Below are positions 10,673 through 20,587 of a stretch of 38,500 nt of DNA, in pieces. Position numbers and translations under genes: made by a program. The notes under the pieces were generated by a model, which saw only the letters and a program-made list of their open reading frames with translations, was not told the DNA's origin and ran no database searches. Every line of letters starts with the position of its first letter. The first letter of the stretch is position 1. The stretch comes from Zygnema cylindricum (lineage: Eukaryota; Streptophyta; Zygnematophyceae; Zygnematales; Zygnemataceae), in contig JBBHKE010002394.1 in the NCBI GenBank assembly GCA_037447655.1, forward strand, positions 154,280 through 192,779, read 5' to 3'.

Positions 10673-11264
10673 CTGTACAACGCGAATCGTAATTAGAGTA
10701 AATTACTCTAATTCGCGCCGAAATTCGACTCTATCACATCAAATAGAGTAATCGATTCTAATTTTTCATTATTCTAATTTAGGTGAGGTTTAATTAGAAA
10801 AATTCTAATATAGGCTATTTTTAAATAGTGCGGAGTACGGACGACGTCTGACTGGAAAAATTTCCTTTTATAAGTAAAAGGTACAAATAATGATTTATCA
10901 GGCGCCTGCGCGGAAAGTGCACTAAACAAAAAATCAATCACATCGAAAAAGTCGTCGCATAACTCTCGTTCGTTGACAAATTGTCGCCGCGTAACATTAG
11001 CTGACATTCAATGCACAAATATCATTACTCATAATGACGTCAATAATATACCGGACTGACACATTTTGTACGCTACGTAATTAGTGTTCATAACTATCGC
11101 CACATAATTATCGCGACATAACCTTAATATAGAATAACTAAAGTAGAGTAAACTTCATAGTTGAAAAGCTCTCTATCACATAAATTAGTACAATTACTCT
11201 AATTGTTTTTTGTTTTTTACTCTAATTTTCATTACTCTAATTACGATTCGGGTGTGTGTGTACC
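10673..11264 (+). mobile_element. MITE I, TACACCGC/AATCGTAATTAGAG family
   Basis: Ends are inverted: the left end has CGCGAATCGTAATTAGAG and the right end CTCTAATTACGATTCGG. The whole unit aligns in reverse orientation with 22710-23336. Inner subterminal blocks (TAGAGTAAATTACTCTAATT, then GACTCTATCACATCAAATAGAG) are shared. The outermost bases are altered by a TG run on the right, so a TA duplication cannot be confirmed here. It holds a short minus-strand frame (10774-11007) that has a counterpart in MITE II. Confidence 0.75.
10774..11007 (-). CDS. Short ORF inside MITE I, conserved in MITE II (hypothetical)
   Basis: The frame is 77 codons and begins MSANVT. Its ERELC...FFDVIDF stretch is matched in the inverted copy of the element at 22979-23179 (GRELC...FFDVIDFSFS), with similar placement relative to the element ends. 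No known domain is recognised. The simplest reading is a remnant exon of the autonomous parent's protein retained in non-autonomous copies. DNA-level similarity of the two copies alone could also preserve the frame, so coding status is unproven. Confidence 0.3.
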   Translation of the reverse strand: MSANVTRRQFVNERELCDDFFDVIDFLFSALSAQAPDKSLFVPFTYKRKFFQSDVVRTPHYLKIAYIRIFLIKPHLN

Positions 11265-11614
11265 CCGACAAGAACTCCTTTAATGTTCAATGTCCAAATT
11301 TTCCCACCTTGTCCGTTCTATCTAAACCCTAACCCCGAACGCCCTCCCCACAAGGCCTCTATCCACTGGCCGGTTTGGTTTCGACCTTCCGGTCCTTCCG
11401 TCTCTTATCTCAACTTTCGCACCTTCTTTACCCCCCTCCATCCCTCCTCCCCCCCTCCCTCCTCTTCCCTTCTACCGGACGATAAAACCGAGGTATTCCA
11501 CTGCGTTGCATACTAAGCCTGGGGATAACGATTTGTACGGCATTTTGAAACCGACAAAAGCGGAAACTACCTCTCCCGCCTGGATGGTTGGCGGTTGCCA
11601 CAGGAGGGGAGGTG
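11265..11614 (+). promoter_or_regulatory. Region upstream of kinase gene A, with telo-box-like motif
   Basis: AAACCCTAACC at 11324-11334 matches the telo-box (AAACCCTA) of plant promoters. It is followed by a C/T-rich tract (11430-11470) and an acceptor-like TTGCCACAG ending at 11603. Upstream exons of kinase A may exist but are not recognisable. Promoter function is inferred only. Confidence 0.3.
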
Positions 11615-12281
11615 ATGGTGAAGGACCCTCTCAGTGCCCTACGCACTTTCTCTCTTGAACAAGTGGAAGACGCTTGTCGTGACAATCTCTTGCCTTGGGA
11701 AGTCTACAGGGGGGTTGTTAGAGAGGGAAGTTGTGACTGTCTACGTTTTGGGACGTGACCACAATGTGAATGACGTGGCGCGGCAGATGCTGAGTGTCAG
11801 CCATTATCACGTGGCGAAGGTCATAGGCTGGTGTGAAGACAGAAGAAACATTGTGGTGGAGGAGGGATTAGACATATGGTTCGAAATGACACGTAATCCA
11901 GTGTCATGGCCCGATTGCTGCAAGATAGTGCGGGCGGTGGCATCTGTTGTTGTGTGTTTGGTAAGTCAAAGTGGTGGTGTCAGAATAGAGCCTAAACTGA
12001 TATTTTTTAATGACCGGAACATTCTCAAGCTTGTCTACTTTCCCTGTGGATTAGACAGTGCAACTCGCAGTTTTGGAAGGTTTTTGAAGGAAGTGGTGAA
12101 GGGACCTTTGCTACGTTTGAATGGCACCTGTGCAGATGAGCTCAACGACTATTTCAAGGCAGGATCTTCTGCACTGATGGAACTCGATCAATTAGCTAAC
12201 ATGTGTGGAAGAAAATATGTCCTATCGATGGAGGAAATTAATGCAATGATCGCCCGCATTGTCGAAAAGAGCAATGGCAAG

Positions 12282-12859
12282 GTCAGGCGGGCACTCTCTC
12301 CTCACCCTCCTCTCTCCCCTGTCCATCCCCACCACCACCTCAACCCTGAGTAGTCTGATGACTTTGTTGCTTTTTGAGTGAGGAACTTTAGGAATTTCTT
12401 TTCAATTTTACCCAAAAGATTACATGTAGATAGATCGAAAACTATTATTTTCCAGTGTTGTCCTTTTACTTTTTCTTTTTGGGTTTTCCCAAATCTACTG
12501 GGTTCATTTTCTTGGTTTTTTTTTTTTGTTGCTGAGTTTTTGGATGTTTTGACATTTTGGTGTGTAGAAATTTGTACGAGGACATGTGATTGCCGTATAA
12601 GAAACATTTGCAAATGGAAGTTCAGATTTAGATCGGTCTTGAAACAAATGCGGTTGATCTCAATGCATGAGTTCATTTTAAAATCCAAAACGAAAGGTAC
12701 GATATGATAAAATTAGATGTTTGAGCAAGAGTAACTTTGCATTGAAGCTTGATAGGCTCATTCTCACCATCTCTTTCCCACCCACATCCCCTCTCTACCG
12801 CCCACCCGGCCACCCAACCACCCAACTGACAAATTCGTGTGGAGGGCACCACTGTACAG
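12282..12859 (+). other. Intron 1 of kinase gene A
   Basis: Donor GTCAGG follows the lysine codon ending at 12281, and the acceptor ...CTGTACAG precedes ATGGAAGATAGC at 12860. Both flanking codons are complete (phase 0). The intron begins with a C/T-rich stretch and is nearly identical to 15901-16476 in copy B from about 12440 on. Confidence 0.6.
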
Positions 12860-13651
12860 ATGGAAGATAGCATCAGAGGCATCCGTGAACTCTCTCATCA
12901 ACAAGTGGAGGACGCCAAAGGTGTCACTCGAGTCATAAAAAGGACACCTTCATCTGTATGCACGGGGAGGTTCGAGGGCACACCCGTAGTGGTCATTGTA
13001 CTGAAACCGAAATTCTCTGACCTTCGTTGGGAATCTGACCACAATGACAATGTCCCCGGTGTGCCAGACATGGCATGGTACATGCAGAGTCTCAGCCATC
13101 CCCACGTGGCGAAGGTCATAGGCTGGTGTCGTGAGAGCAGAACCATTGTGGTGGAGGGGGGGAAGGGAGGGAGCTTAAAGGATAGGATAAAGCAAGGTTT
13201 GGATTGGCAAGATTGTTGTCAGATAGCAAACCAAGTAGCGCTTGCAACGCGGTACCATAGAAGTAAAGACATTGTTATGCCGATAATTTCTGAAGCAATA
13301 TTTTTCGATGACAATGACAACACCAAGATTATTCACTTTGGAATCAAATCAAGTTTTGGTGAAGACTGTCTTTCTTTTGGAAAGATGCTACAAGAAATGC
13401 TGACGGGACACTTAGTGAGCGGTGGAGGAATGTGGATGTTTTTGCCGTTATATTCCACAACGTCACAAGCTTATTTGAAAGCAAATCTCGACCCACGTGT
13501 AAATGAATGGCCGAAAAACGTGATTGAAGGACTCACTTGACTCGCTGCAGAGTGTTTGGAATTATCAAGTAAGGCCGAAACGGATCTGTTCATGGAGACA
13601 GTTGCAGAAGAGATTGACCGCATCAGTAAACTGGCAATGGCAATGGATCAG

Positions 13652-14232
13652 GCAAGGCATCCAATTTTTCTCTCTCTTTCCCCTCTCTCTCCCCCCTCCC
13701 TTCTAGTGAGTATGTGACTGTGCCACGTGTGAGAAAATGAAAGTGTGAACCTGTGTTGCTGTCTAGGGCTAAATTTCTCTACTCAACTTCTTGGGGGAGA
13801 GGGGGGAGGGAGGGGAGAGGCAAAGGGAGTTTTTGAAGTATGAGCTCCGGCAAGCAAGCAGAAGGCCCTCTCCCACCCATGCCTCCGCCGAAAGGGATGA
13901 CAAAAAATAGAACTTAAAATGCGACGTCATTCGTCAAAATTGATTTTCAACGTCAGCAAGGAAACAAGGATTTTGAGATATAAGGAATTTAAAAATTGTT
14001 TGATGATTCACTATGACTCTCTGGGAACCTTCCGCTTGCTTCTCCCTCTCCCACTCCCTCCCCCTCTCCCTCTCCCTCTCCCTCTCCCTCTCCCTCTTCG
14101 AACATTGGATTTCATTTACATTCATTTACTCTGACATTGATATACCTTCTATAGTACTTTGAAAACCTAAACCAGCTGATTTTCAGTTCTCCTAATTAAC
14201 TTTCTGACACCGTTGTTCTTTGGTTAATGCAG
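13652..14232 (+). other. Intron 2 of kinase gene A, two possible donors, with a (CCCTCT)n tract
   Basis: The acceptor TTGGTTAATGCAG ends at 14232. Two donors keep phase 0: a GC donor (CAG|GCAAGG) at 13652, at the same relative place as the intron-1 donor, and a consensus GTGAGT at 13707 that would add about 18 low-complexity residues. A hexanucleotide CCCTCT array lies at 14041-14097. Confidence 0.5.
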
Positions 14233-14828
14233 CCTCGATGTGATATTTCTGCAGCACTAAGTAGTAATATAAGCGTCATCAGCAGAAAAGAAATTGAGGA
14301 TATAACAGATGGTTATTCGGAAGTTCTTGGGAAAGGGGGTTTTGCGACTGTGTACAAGGGTAATTTCCGGGGAGTTGATGTGGCTGTCAAAAAAATGGAT
14401 TCTAGTATCAGCGAAGCTTTCTTGCGTGAGGCTCAAATGCTCCATGCCATCCGACATCCTCATGTTTTGTCCATCTTAGGAATGGATTCTGAGGGATTCT
14501 GTATAGTGAGTGAGTATATGGCTGGAGGAAGCCTTCAGGATTGGTTAAAAGGTGGCCAAAGGGATATTACTTACCTGGGGAGAACGAATACGAATTTGTC
14601 GAGAAATGGCAGCTGGTTTGGATGTCTTTGCATGAAAAAAATATTGTGCATCGAGGACTTAAAACCAGCAAATGTTCTTCTTGATGGAAATAAAATAAGC
14701 AAAATTGAAGATATGGGTATAGCGAAACAATTTGAAGGGGATGAAATGAGCATGACTAATGCCATCATGGGAACGTTTGGCAACATCAACCCCTTACTTA
14801 ACCAAAAATACGTCAAAAAAAACAAAAT

Positions 14829-14985
14829 ACTAATAAATTAGCGGCCATAACAAAAGATTGATAAAGAGCAAAAGGACAGAGAGAGAGGGAGAGAGGGAGA
14901 GAGGGAGAGTGGGAGAGAGGGAGAGGGGGAGAGGGGGAGAGAGAGAGAGAGAGAGGGAGAGAGAAAGTAAGAGAGAGAGAGAGAG

Positions 14986-15078
<93 letters not shown>

Positions 15079-15235
15079 CCCCCCCATTATCCCGAACTTT
15101 CTGTACCAACCGCACGGCACCCCTTCATCCTCCCACCGTAAATAGTGTGGATAAACCGCAGTAAGAAATCCTTAGAGGCTCCACTCGACCAGAAAATAAT
15201 ATATTTTTATTTCTTCATTAACCGCCAAAAGTTTA
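14829..15235 (+). repeat. (GA)n/(TA)n microsatellite and D1 repeat copy 2 at the duplication junction
   Basis: A long GA tract (14877-15075) is interrupted by a TA run (about 14987-15011). It is followed by a poly-C run and the D1 core at 15111-15230, which matches 6026-6143. This block sits exactly between the truncated end of kinase A and the first exon of kinase B, so it marks, or was inserted at, the tandem-duplication junction. Confidence 0.7.
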
Positions 15236-15900
15236 AATGTATATATTACTGAATCAGAAGGTGATGGTGAAGGACCCTCTCAGTGCCCTGCGCACTTTCT
15301 CTCCTGAACAATTGAAAGACGCCTGTTGTGACAAGCTCTTGCCTTGGCAAGTCTACAAGGGGGGTGTTAGAGAGGGTGTTGTGACTGTCCATGTTTTGGG
15401 ACTTGACCACGATGTGGATGACGTGGCGCGAAAGATGCTGCTTGTCAGCCATTATCACGTGGCGATGGTCATAGGCTGGTGTCAAGACATTAGAAGCTTT
15501 GTGGTGGAGGGGGGATTAGACATATGGTTCGAAATGACACATCGTCCGGTGTCGTGGCCCGACTGCTGTTGTGTATTTGGCCAGTCAAAGTGGTGGTGTG
15601 AGAATAGAGCCTAAACTGATATTTTTTAATTACGAGAACATTTTCAAGTTTGTCTACTTTCCCTGTTAATTAGACAGTGCAACTCGCATTTTTGGAAGGT
15701 TTCTGAAGAAAGTGGTGAAGGTACCTTTGCAACGTTTGAATGCCATCTTTGCAGATGATCTCAACGACTATCTCAAGGTAGGATCTTCGACACTGATTGA
15801 ACTCGATCAATTAGCTGACATGTGTGGAAGAAAATATGTCCTATCGATGGAGGAAATTGATGCAATGATCGCCTGCATTGTTGAAAAGAGCAATGACAAG

Positions 15901-16476
15901 GTCAGGCGGGAACTCTTTCCCCACCCTCTTCTCCCCCTTGTCCATCCCCACCACCACCTCAACCCTGAGTAGTCTGATGTCTTTATTGCTTTTTGAGTGA
16001 GGGACTTTAGGAATTTCTTTTTAATTTTACCCAAAAGATTATGTGTAGATAGATCGAAAACTATTATTTTCCAGTGTTGTCCTTTTACTTTTTTTTTGGG
16101 TTTTCCCAAATCTACTGGGTTCATTTTCTTGGTTTTTTTTTTTTTTTGCTGAGTTTTTGGATGTTTTGACATTTTGGTGTGTAGAAATTTGTACGAGGAC
16201 ATGTGATTGCCGTATAAGAAACATTTGCAAATGGAAGTTCAGATTTAGATCGGTCTTGAAACAAATGCGGTTGATCTCAATGCATGAGTTCATTTTAAAA
16301 TCCAAAACGAAAGGTACGATATGATAAAATTAGATGTTTGAGCAAGAGTAACTTTGCATTGAAGCTTGATAGGCTCATTCTCACCATCTCTTTCCCACCC
16401 ACATCCCCTCTCTACCGCCCACCCGGCCACCCAACCACCCAACTGACAAATTCGTGTGGAGGGCACCACTGTACAG
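15901..16476 (+). other. Intron 1 of kinase gene B
   Basis: Donor GTCAGG at 15901 and acceptor CTGTACAG ending at 16476, both in phase 0, match the intron positions in copy A. Sequence from about 16060 is nearly identical to copy A. Confidence 0.6.
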
Positions 16477-17267
16477 ATGGAAGATAGCATCAGAGGCATC
16501 CGTGAACTCTCTCATCAACAAGTGGAGGACGCCAAAGGTGTCACTCGAGTCATAAAAAGGACACCTTCATCTGTATGCACGGGGAGGTTCGAGGGCACAC
16601 CCGTAGTGGTCATTGTACTGAAACCGAAATTCTCTGACCTTCGTTGGGAATCTGACCACAATGACAATGTCCCCGGTGTGCCAGACATGGCATGGTATAT
16701 GCAGAGTCTCAGCCATCCCCACGTGGCGAAGGTCATAGGCTGGTGTCGCGACAGTAGAAGCATTGTGGTGGAGGGGGGGAAGGGAGGGAGCTTAAAGGAT
16801 AGGATAAAGCAAGGTTTGGATTGGCAAGATTGTTGTCGGATAGCAAACCAAGTAGCGCTTGCGACGCGGTACCTTAGAAGAAAAGACATTGTTATGCCGA
16901 TAATTTCTGAAGCAATATTTTTCGATGAGAATGACAACACCAAGATTATTCACTTTGGAATCAAATCAAGTTTCGGTGAAGACTGCCTTTCTTTTGGAAA
17001 GATGCTACAAGAAATGCTGACGGGACACTTACTTAGGGTGGAGGAATGTGGATGTTTTTGCCGTTATATGCCACAACGTCAGAGGCTTATTTGAAAGCAA
17101 ATCTCGACCCTCGTGTAAAAAACTGGCCGAAAAACGTGATTGAAGGACTCACTCGACTCGCTGCAGAGTGTTTGGAATTATCAAGTAAGGCCGAAACGGA
17201 TCTGTTCATGGAGACAGTTGCAGAAGAGATTGACCGCATCAGTAAACTGGCAATGGCAATGGATCAG

Positions 17268-17848
17268 GCAAGGCATCCAATTTTTCTCTCTCTTTCCCCT
17301 CTCTCTCCCCCCTCCCTTCTAGTGAGTATGTGACTGTGCCACGTGTGAGAAAATGAAAGTGTGAACCTGTGTTGCTGTCTAGGGCTAAATTTCTCTACTC
17401 AACTTCTTGGGGGAGAGGGGGGAGGGAGGGGAGAGGCAAAGGGAGTTTTTGAAGTATGAGCTCCGGCAAGCAAGCAGAAGGCCCTCTCCCACCCATGCCT
17501 CCGCCGAAAGGGATGACAAAAAATAGAACTTAAAATGCGACGTCATTCGTCAAAATTGATTTTCAACGTCAGCAAGGAAACAAGGATTTTGAGATATAAG
17601 GAATTTAAAAATTGTTTGATGATGCACTATGACTCTCTGGGAACCTTCCGCTTGCTTCTCCCTCTCCCACTCCCTCCCCCTCTCCCTCTCCCTCTCCCTC
17701 TCCCTCTCCCTCTTCGAACATTGGATTTCATTTACATTCATTTACTCTGACATTGATATACCTTCTATAGTACTTTGAAAACCTAAACCAGCTGATTTTC
17801 AGTTCTCCTAATTAACTTTCTGACACCATTGTTCTTTGGTTAATGCAG
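17268..17848 (+). other. Intron 2 of kinase gene B
   Basis: Same alternatives as in copy A: a GC donor at 17268 or GTGAGT at 17323, with an acceptor TTAATGCAG ending at 17848. It differs from the A intron at only a handful of bases and carries the same (CCCTCT)n array at about 17657-17713. Confidence 0.5.
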
Positions 17849-18833
17849 CCTCGATGTGATATTTCGGCAGCACTAAGTAGTAATATAAGCGTCATCAGCA
17901 GAAAAAAAATTGAGGATATAACAGATGGTTATTCGGAAGTTCTTGGAAAAGGGGGTTTTGCGACTGTGTACAAGTGTGATTTCCAGGGAGTTGATGTGTC
18001 TGTCAAACAAATGGATTCTAGTATCAGCGAAACTTTCTTGCGTGAGGCTCAAATGCTCCATGCCATCCGACATCCTCATGTTTTGTCCATCTTAGGAATG
18101 GATTCTGGGGGATTCTGTATAGTGAGTGAGTATATGGCTGGAGGAAGCCTTCAGGATTGGTTGAAAGGTGCCAAGGGGGTATTCTTACCTGGGGAGAACG
18201 AATACGAATTTGTCGAGAAATGGCGGCTGGTTTGATGGCTTTGCATGAAAAAAATGTTGTGCATCGAGACTTAAAACCGGCAAATGTTCTTCTTGATGGA
18301 AATAAATAAGCAAAATTACAGATATAGGTCTAGCGAAACAATTCGAAGGGGATGAAATGAGCATGACTAATGCCATCATGGGAACATTTGGCTACATCGA
18401 CCCTTACTTGACCAAAAATACGTCGAAAAAAAACAAAATTCAGCAGAAATTCCGACATGTATGCTCTTGGGCTCACCATGTTGCAACTTTTGACTAATAT
18501 GGTTCCAGTCGGTTCGGTCCATAATGTACTTTCTCACTATGATAAAAAGTTGAAAGGCCGCTTTCATTTGGACTTCAACGGCGTTGAAGAAAGCGAGGAT
18601 GTTACTGATCTGATGATTGAAAACAAAGAATGTGAGTCTACTCGATTTAAAGATTGGCCTGGTGGGTTTGATGAGACGACTACTTGGACCCAAAGTGCCG
18701 TTCCGTTCCAAGAGACAAATTACACCACGCGGTGGGCCTTGTGCTCCGCTGCGTGGAAAAGGAACCAGGCTTGCGTCCGTCCTTCAGAGAACTCCTCCGT
18801 GCTTTAAATAATCTGGAAAACGTGTCAAAATAA

Positions 18834-19678
18834 GGAAGTTGTTTGCCAGGTAGGGCATTTCCCATTTGTAGTCTGTTGGGGAGGAAAGGTTATGTTAGTG
18901 TTGGCAAAACCTTGGAGGAAATGGCAATATTTTCTACAGCTTAACGTTGAAATGAAGCGACTGCAATAAAATTGGAGCGAAATGGAGTATGATTTGGAAG
19001 TGACACAAGAAGTTCCCATAATTGGAAAGAGGATATTGGACACACCATAGGTGAGAAACACAGATGGTTTATGCGTGCTGGTGGTGCACATGGATTCGCA
19101 CTTAATAAAGCTAATATAAGCATAGAAAGAAACCCTGCTGCCTTTGAAAGTCAAGAGTGCCTACCTCTGTCTTTTTCTCAACTGTTATATGTGAAATATA
19201 CGTCAATGACAGTTTCCATTGTCTTGTCCAGTCTTCAAATATTGTAGTTGAACATTTGTCAGTCTCCTGTTTAAAAATTTGTGTTCAGCTCGAGATTATC
19301 TTGCAACTGCCGTGGCATCCTACTTTAGAATCCTTCCGATGCATATCTCGGAGAATAGGGTTGTATTGATGTTTAAGCATGAAGACAGTTTTGTGTATCG
19401 AGTACTCCTGTTGGAATTAATGTTCTTAAACCATTACGGAAACATGAAATATTAATAAATTTGCGTGAAAGTGTTTGAGCCTCTAAATAGCAGAATTAAA
19501 ATAAGCTGTCTTACCCCTTGGCCACACCTGGTTTGCGTCTAATATGAATATATAATTAGCACTTTTAGTATTTTGTCAAGTTAATACTTAAAATCATGTC
19601 GTTGCAAAATTATTAATCTGTACAGAACAATTTAGTCACCTCTTCCAATCTATTTAAATCACAGTACCCTAGAAATTT
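18834..19678. other. AT-rich spacer downstream of kinase B; no gene seen
   Basis: It contains only short frames without recognisable composition. It probably includes the 3' untranslated region of kinase B. Confidence 0.4.
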
Positions 19679-20587
19679 GCCTTAGAAGAACTGGAAGGTC
19701 TGGTCAGCAAGAAAGACCTTGAGCAATCAGACATCTCAACCCATGGAGAATTTGACCCCCTCGAGTCTGGTCAACTTGGCAAATGTTCTCAGCTGGCAGA
19801 ATAGGAAAAGGAAACTGATGAACAGTTAAAATATCTGTCGGAGGAATCTTCCAGATTGAAGGCCGAGCTCGAGGAAAGATCTTGTTTTTAGATCTAGAGA
19901 GTTGTCAAAGAGTATGGAAGCAGTATTACGTGCTCTGACCGAAGTTATTGCGTTGTAAGCCAGAAAAACCATAATCTCTTCGCAAGGTCTCATCAGCAAC
20001 ATGCAATATCCTTCTCGCTATGTAGGCAATATGTTTGGATATGGAAGGGAATTCAATGGTGCAAAATATTTATCCTAACCTGGAAGTCTAAGCTAATGTT
20101 ATCATTTTGGCTTTCCAAATACTGTTTGCCGCTCAGGGGAAGCTTCAACACGATTTGGCGGATAATCAGGAGCGTGCAGAAACTTCAAAAATAAAATTCT
20201 CAGAACTGCCGCAAGAAATGCGGACATCAGCAAGCTTACAAAAATTTGACGACTTCACACGTCTTGGGGATGATCTCAAGCTTTTGGGGCAGGCTATGAA
20301 GGAAGGTAAAAGGAGAAGGAGAGAAGTAGGCAGAAATACAGATGAGGCTGAATGTAAAATAACCGAAAACAAAACAATGGCTGATGTTGTGGACAAAGCG
20401 TCAGAGAAAGTGACGGAACCGGTTACAGCTCTCTGTGAAAAGTCTGCAAGCGCATGCTTTGGAAAAACAGGAAGAAATAGGGACCGCATGGAAGGGAAGT
20501 GACCTCGAGAAGGTGATGTCATTAGCGAAGGAGGCGACAACATCAAATGAGAAAGCAAGCAAGCTTCAGAAAAAGTACGGATTTTAA
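19679..20587 (+). pseudogene. Remnants of a coiled-coil protein gene
   Basis: Heptad-like, charged frames run in the same direction as the kinases. 19679-19804 encodes ALEELEGLVSKKDLEQ and ends at TAG 19802-19804, but the same frame continues with EKETDEQLKYLSEESSRLK. A one-base shift near 19885 then leads to RELSKSMEAVLRALTEV, ending at 19958. After an AG at 20135-20136 or so a further frame (to about 20435) encodes GKLQHDLADNQERAETSKI, and a shifted frame continues with SLQAHALEKQEEIGTAWKG to TAA at 20585-20587. The fragments are consistent with one long coiled-coil gene broken by a nonsense codon and at least two frameshifts, possibly with an intron at 19959-20136. No family name can be given. 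Confidence 0.4.

Larger units (their letters stand above)
11615..14828 (+). pseudogene. Kinase gene A: two pseudokinase-like domains plus one RLK/Pelle-type kinase domain, disrupted and 3'-truncated
   Basis: Three exons fit phase-0 introns: 11615-12281 (donor GTCAGG, acceptor CTGTACAG), 12860-13651 or 13706, and 14233 onward (acceptor TTAATGCAG). Exon 1 encodes a degenerate lobe with HVAKVIGWC but no glycine loop, HRD or DFG. Exon 2 encodes a second degenerate domain (HPHVAKVIGWC; a possible lysine in VIVLKPK; no HRD; HFG in place of DFG). Exon 3 starts a normal domain with GKGGFATVYKG and VAVKKM. Each domain is preceded by a related segment (LEQVEDA, HQQVEDA, RKEIEDI). Damage: an extra base near 11725 relative to copy B, a TGA at 13538-13540 where B has CGA, a frame break near 14572-14580, an altered catalytic loop near 14650, and loss of everything after about 14828. 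The domain calls are solid; the exon borders are inferred. Confidence 0.75.
15264..18833 (+). pseudogene. Kinase gene B: tandem copy of the triple-kinase gene, disrupted but with a complete 3' end
   Basis: Exons by alignment to A: 15264-15900, 16477-17267 (or 17322) and 17849-18833. The third domain has GKGGFATVYK, VSVKQM, HRDLKPANVLLDG, a GTFGYIDPYL activation-segment motif and a terminal RPSFRELLRALNNL helix before TAA at 18831-18833, so the family's C-lobe is recognisable. Damage differs from A: a 29-bp deletion near 15568, TAA at 15667-15669, a one-base shift near 17031-17040, a shared frame break near 18188-18196, a lost A near 18300, and further shifts near 18425-18445 and 18690. The frame break before the catalytic loop is common to A and B. 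If real, it predates the duplication. Assembly indels in homopolymers are the alternative. The product would be a cytoplasmic-type Ser/Thr kinase; no membrane segment is seen. Confidence 0.78.

Noticed and set aside
12302-12688. Minus-strand frames repeated at 15807-16305
   Set aside because: Antisense shadow of intron 1 that is simply duplicated along with the kinase copies.
14813-15145. Ser-Leu and Arg-Glu repeat frames
   Set aside because: Translation of (GA)n/(TA)n repeats.
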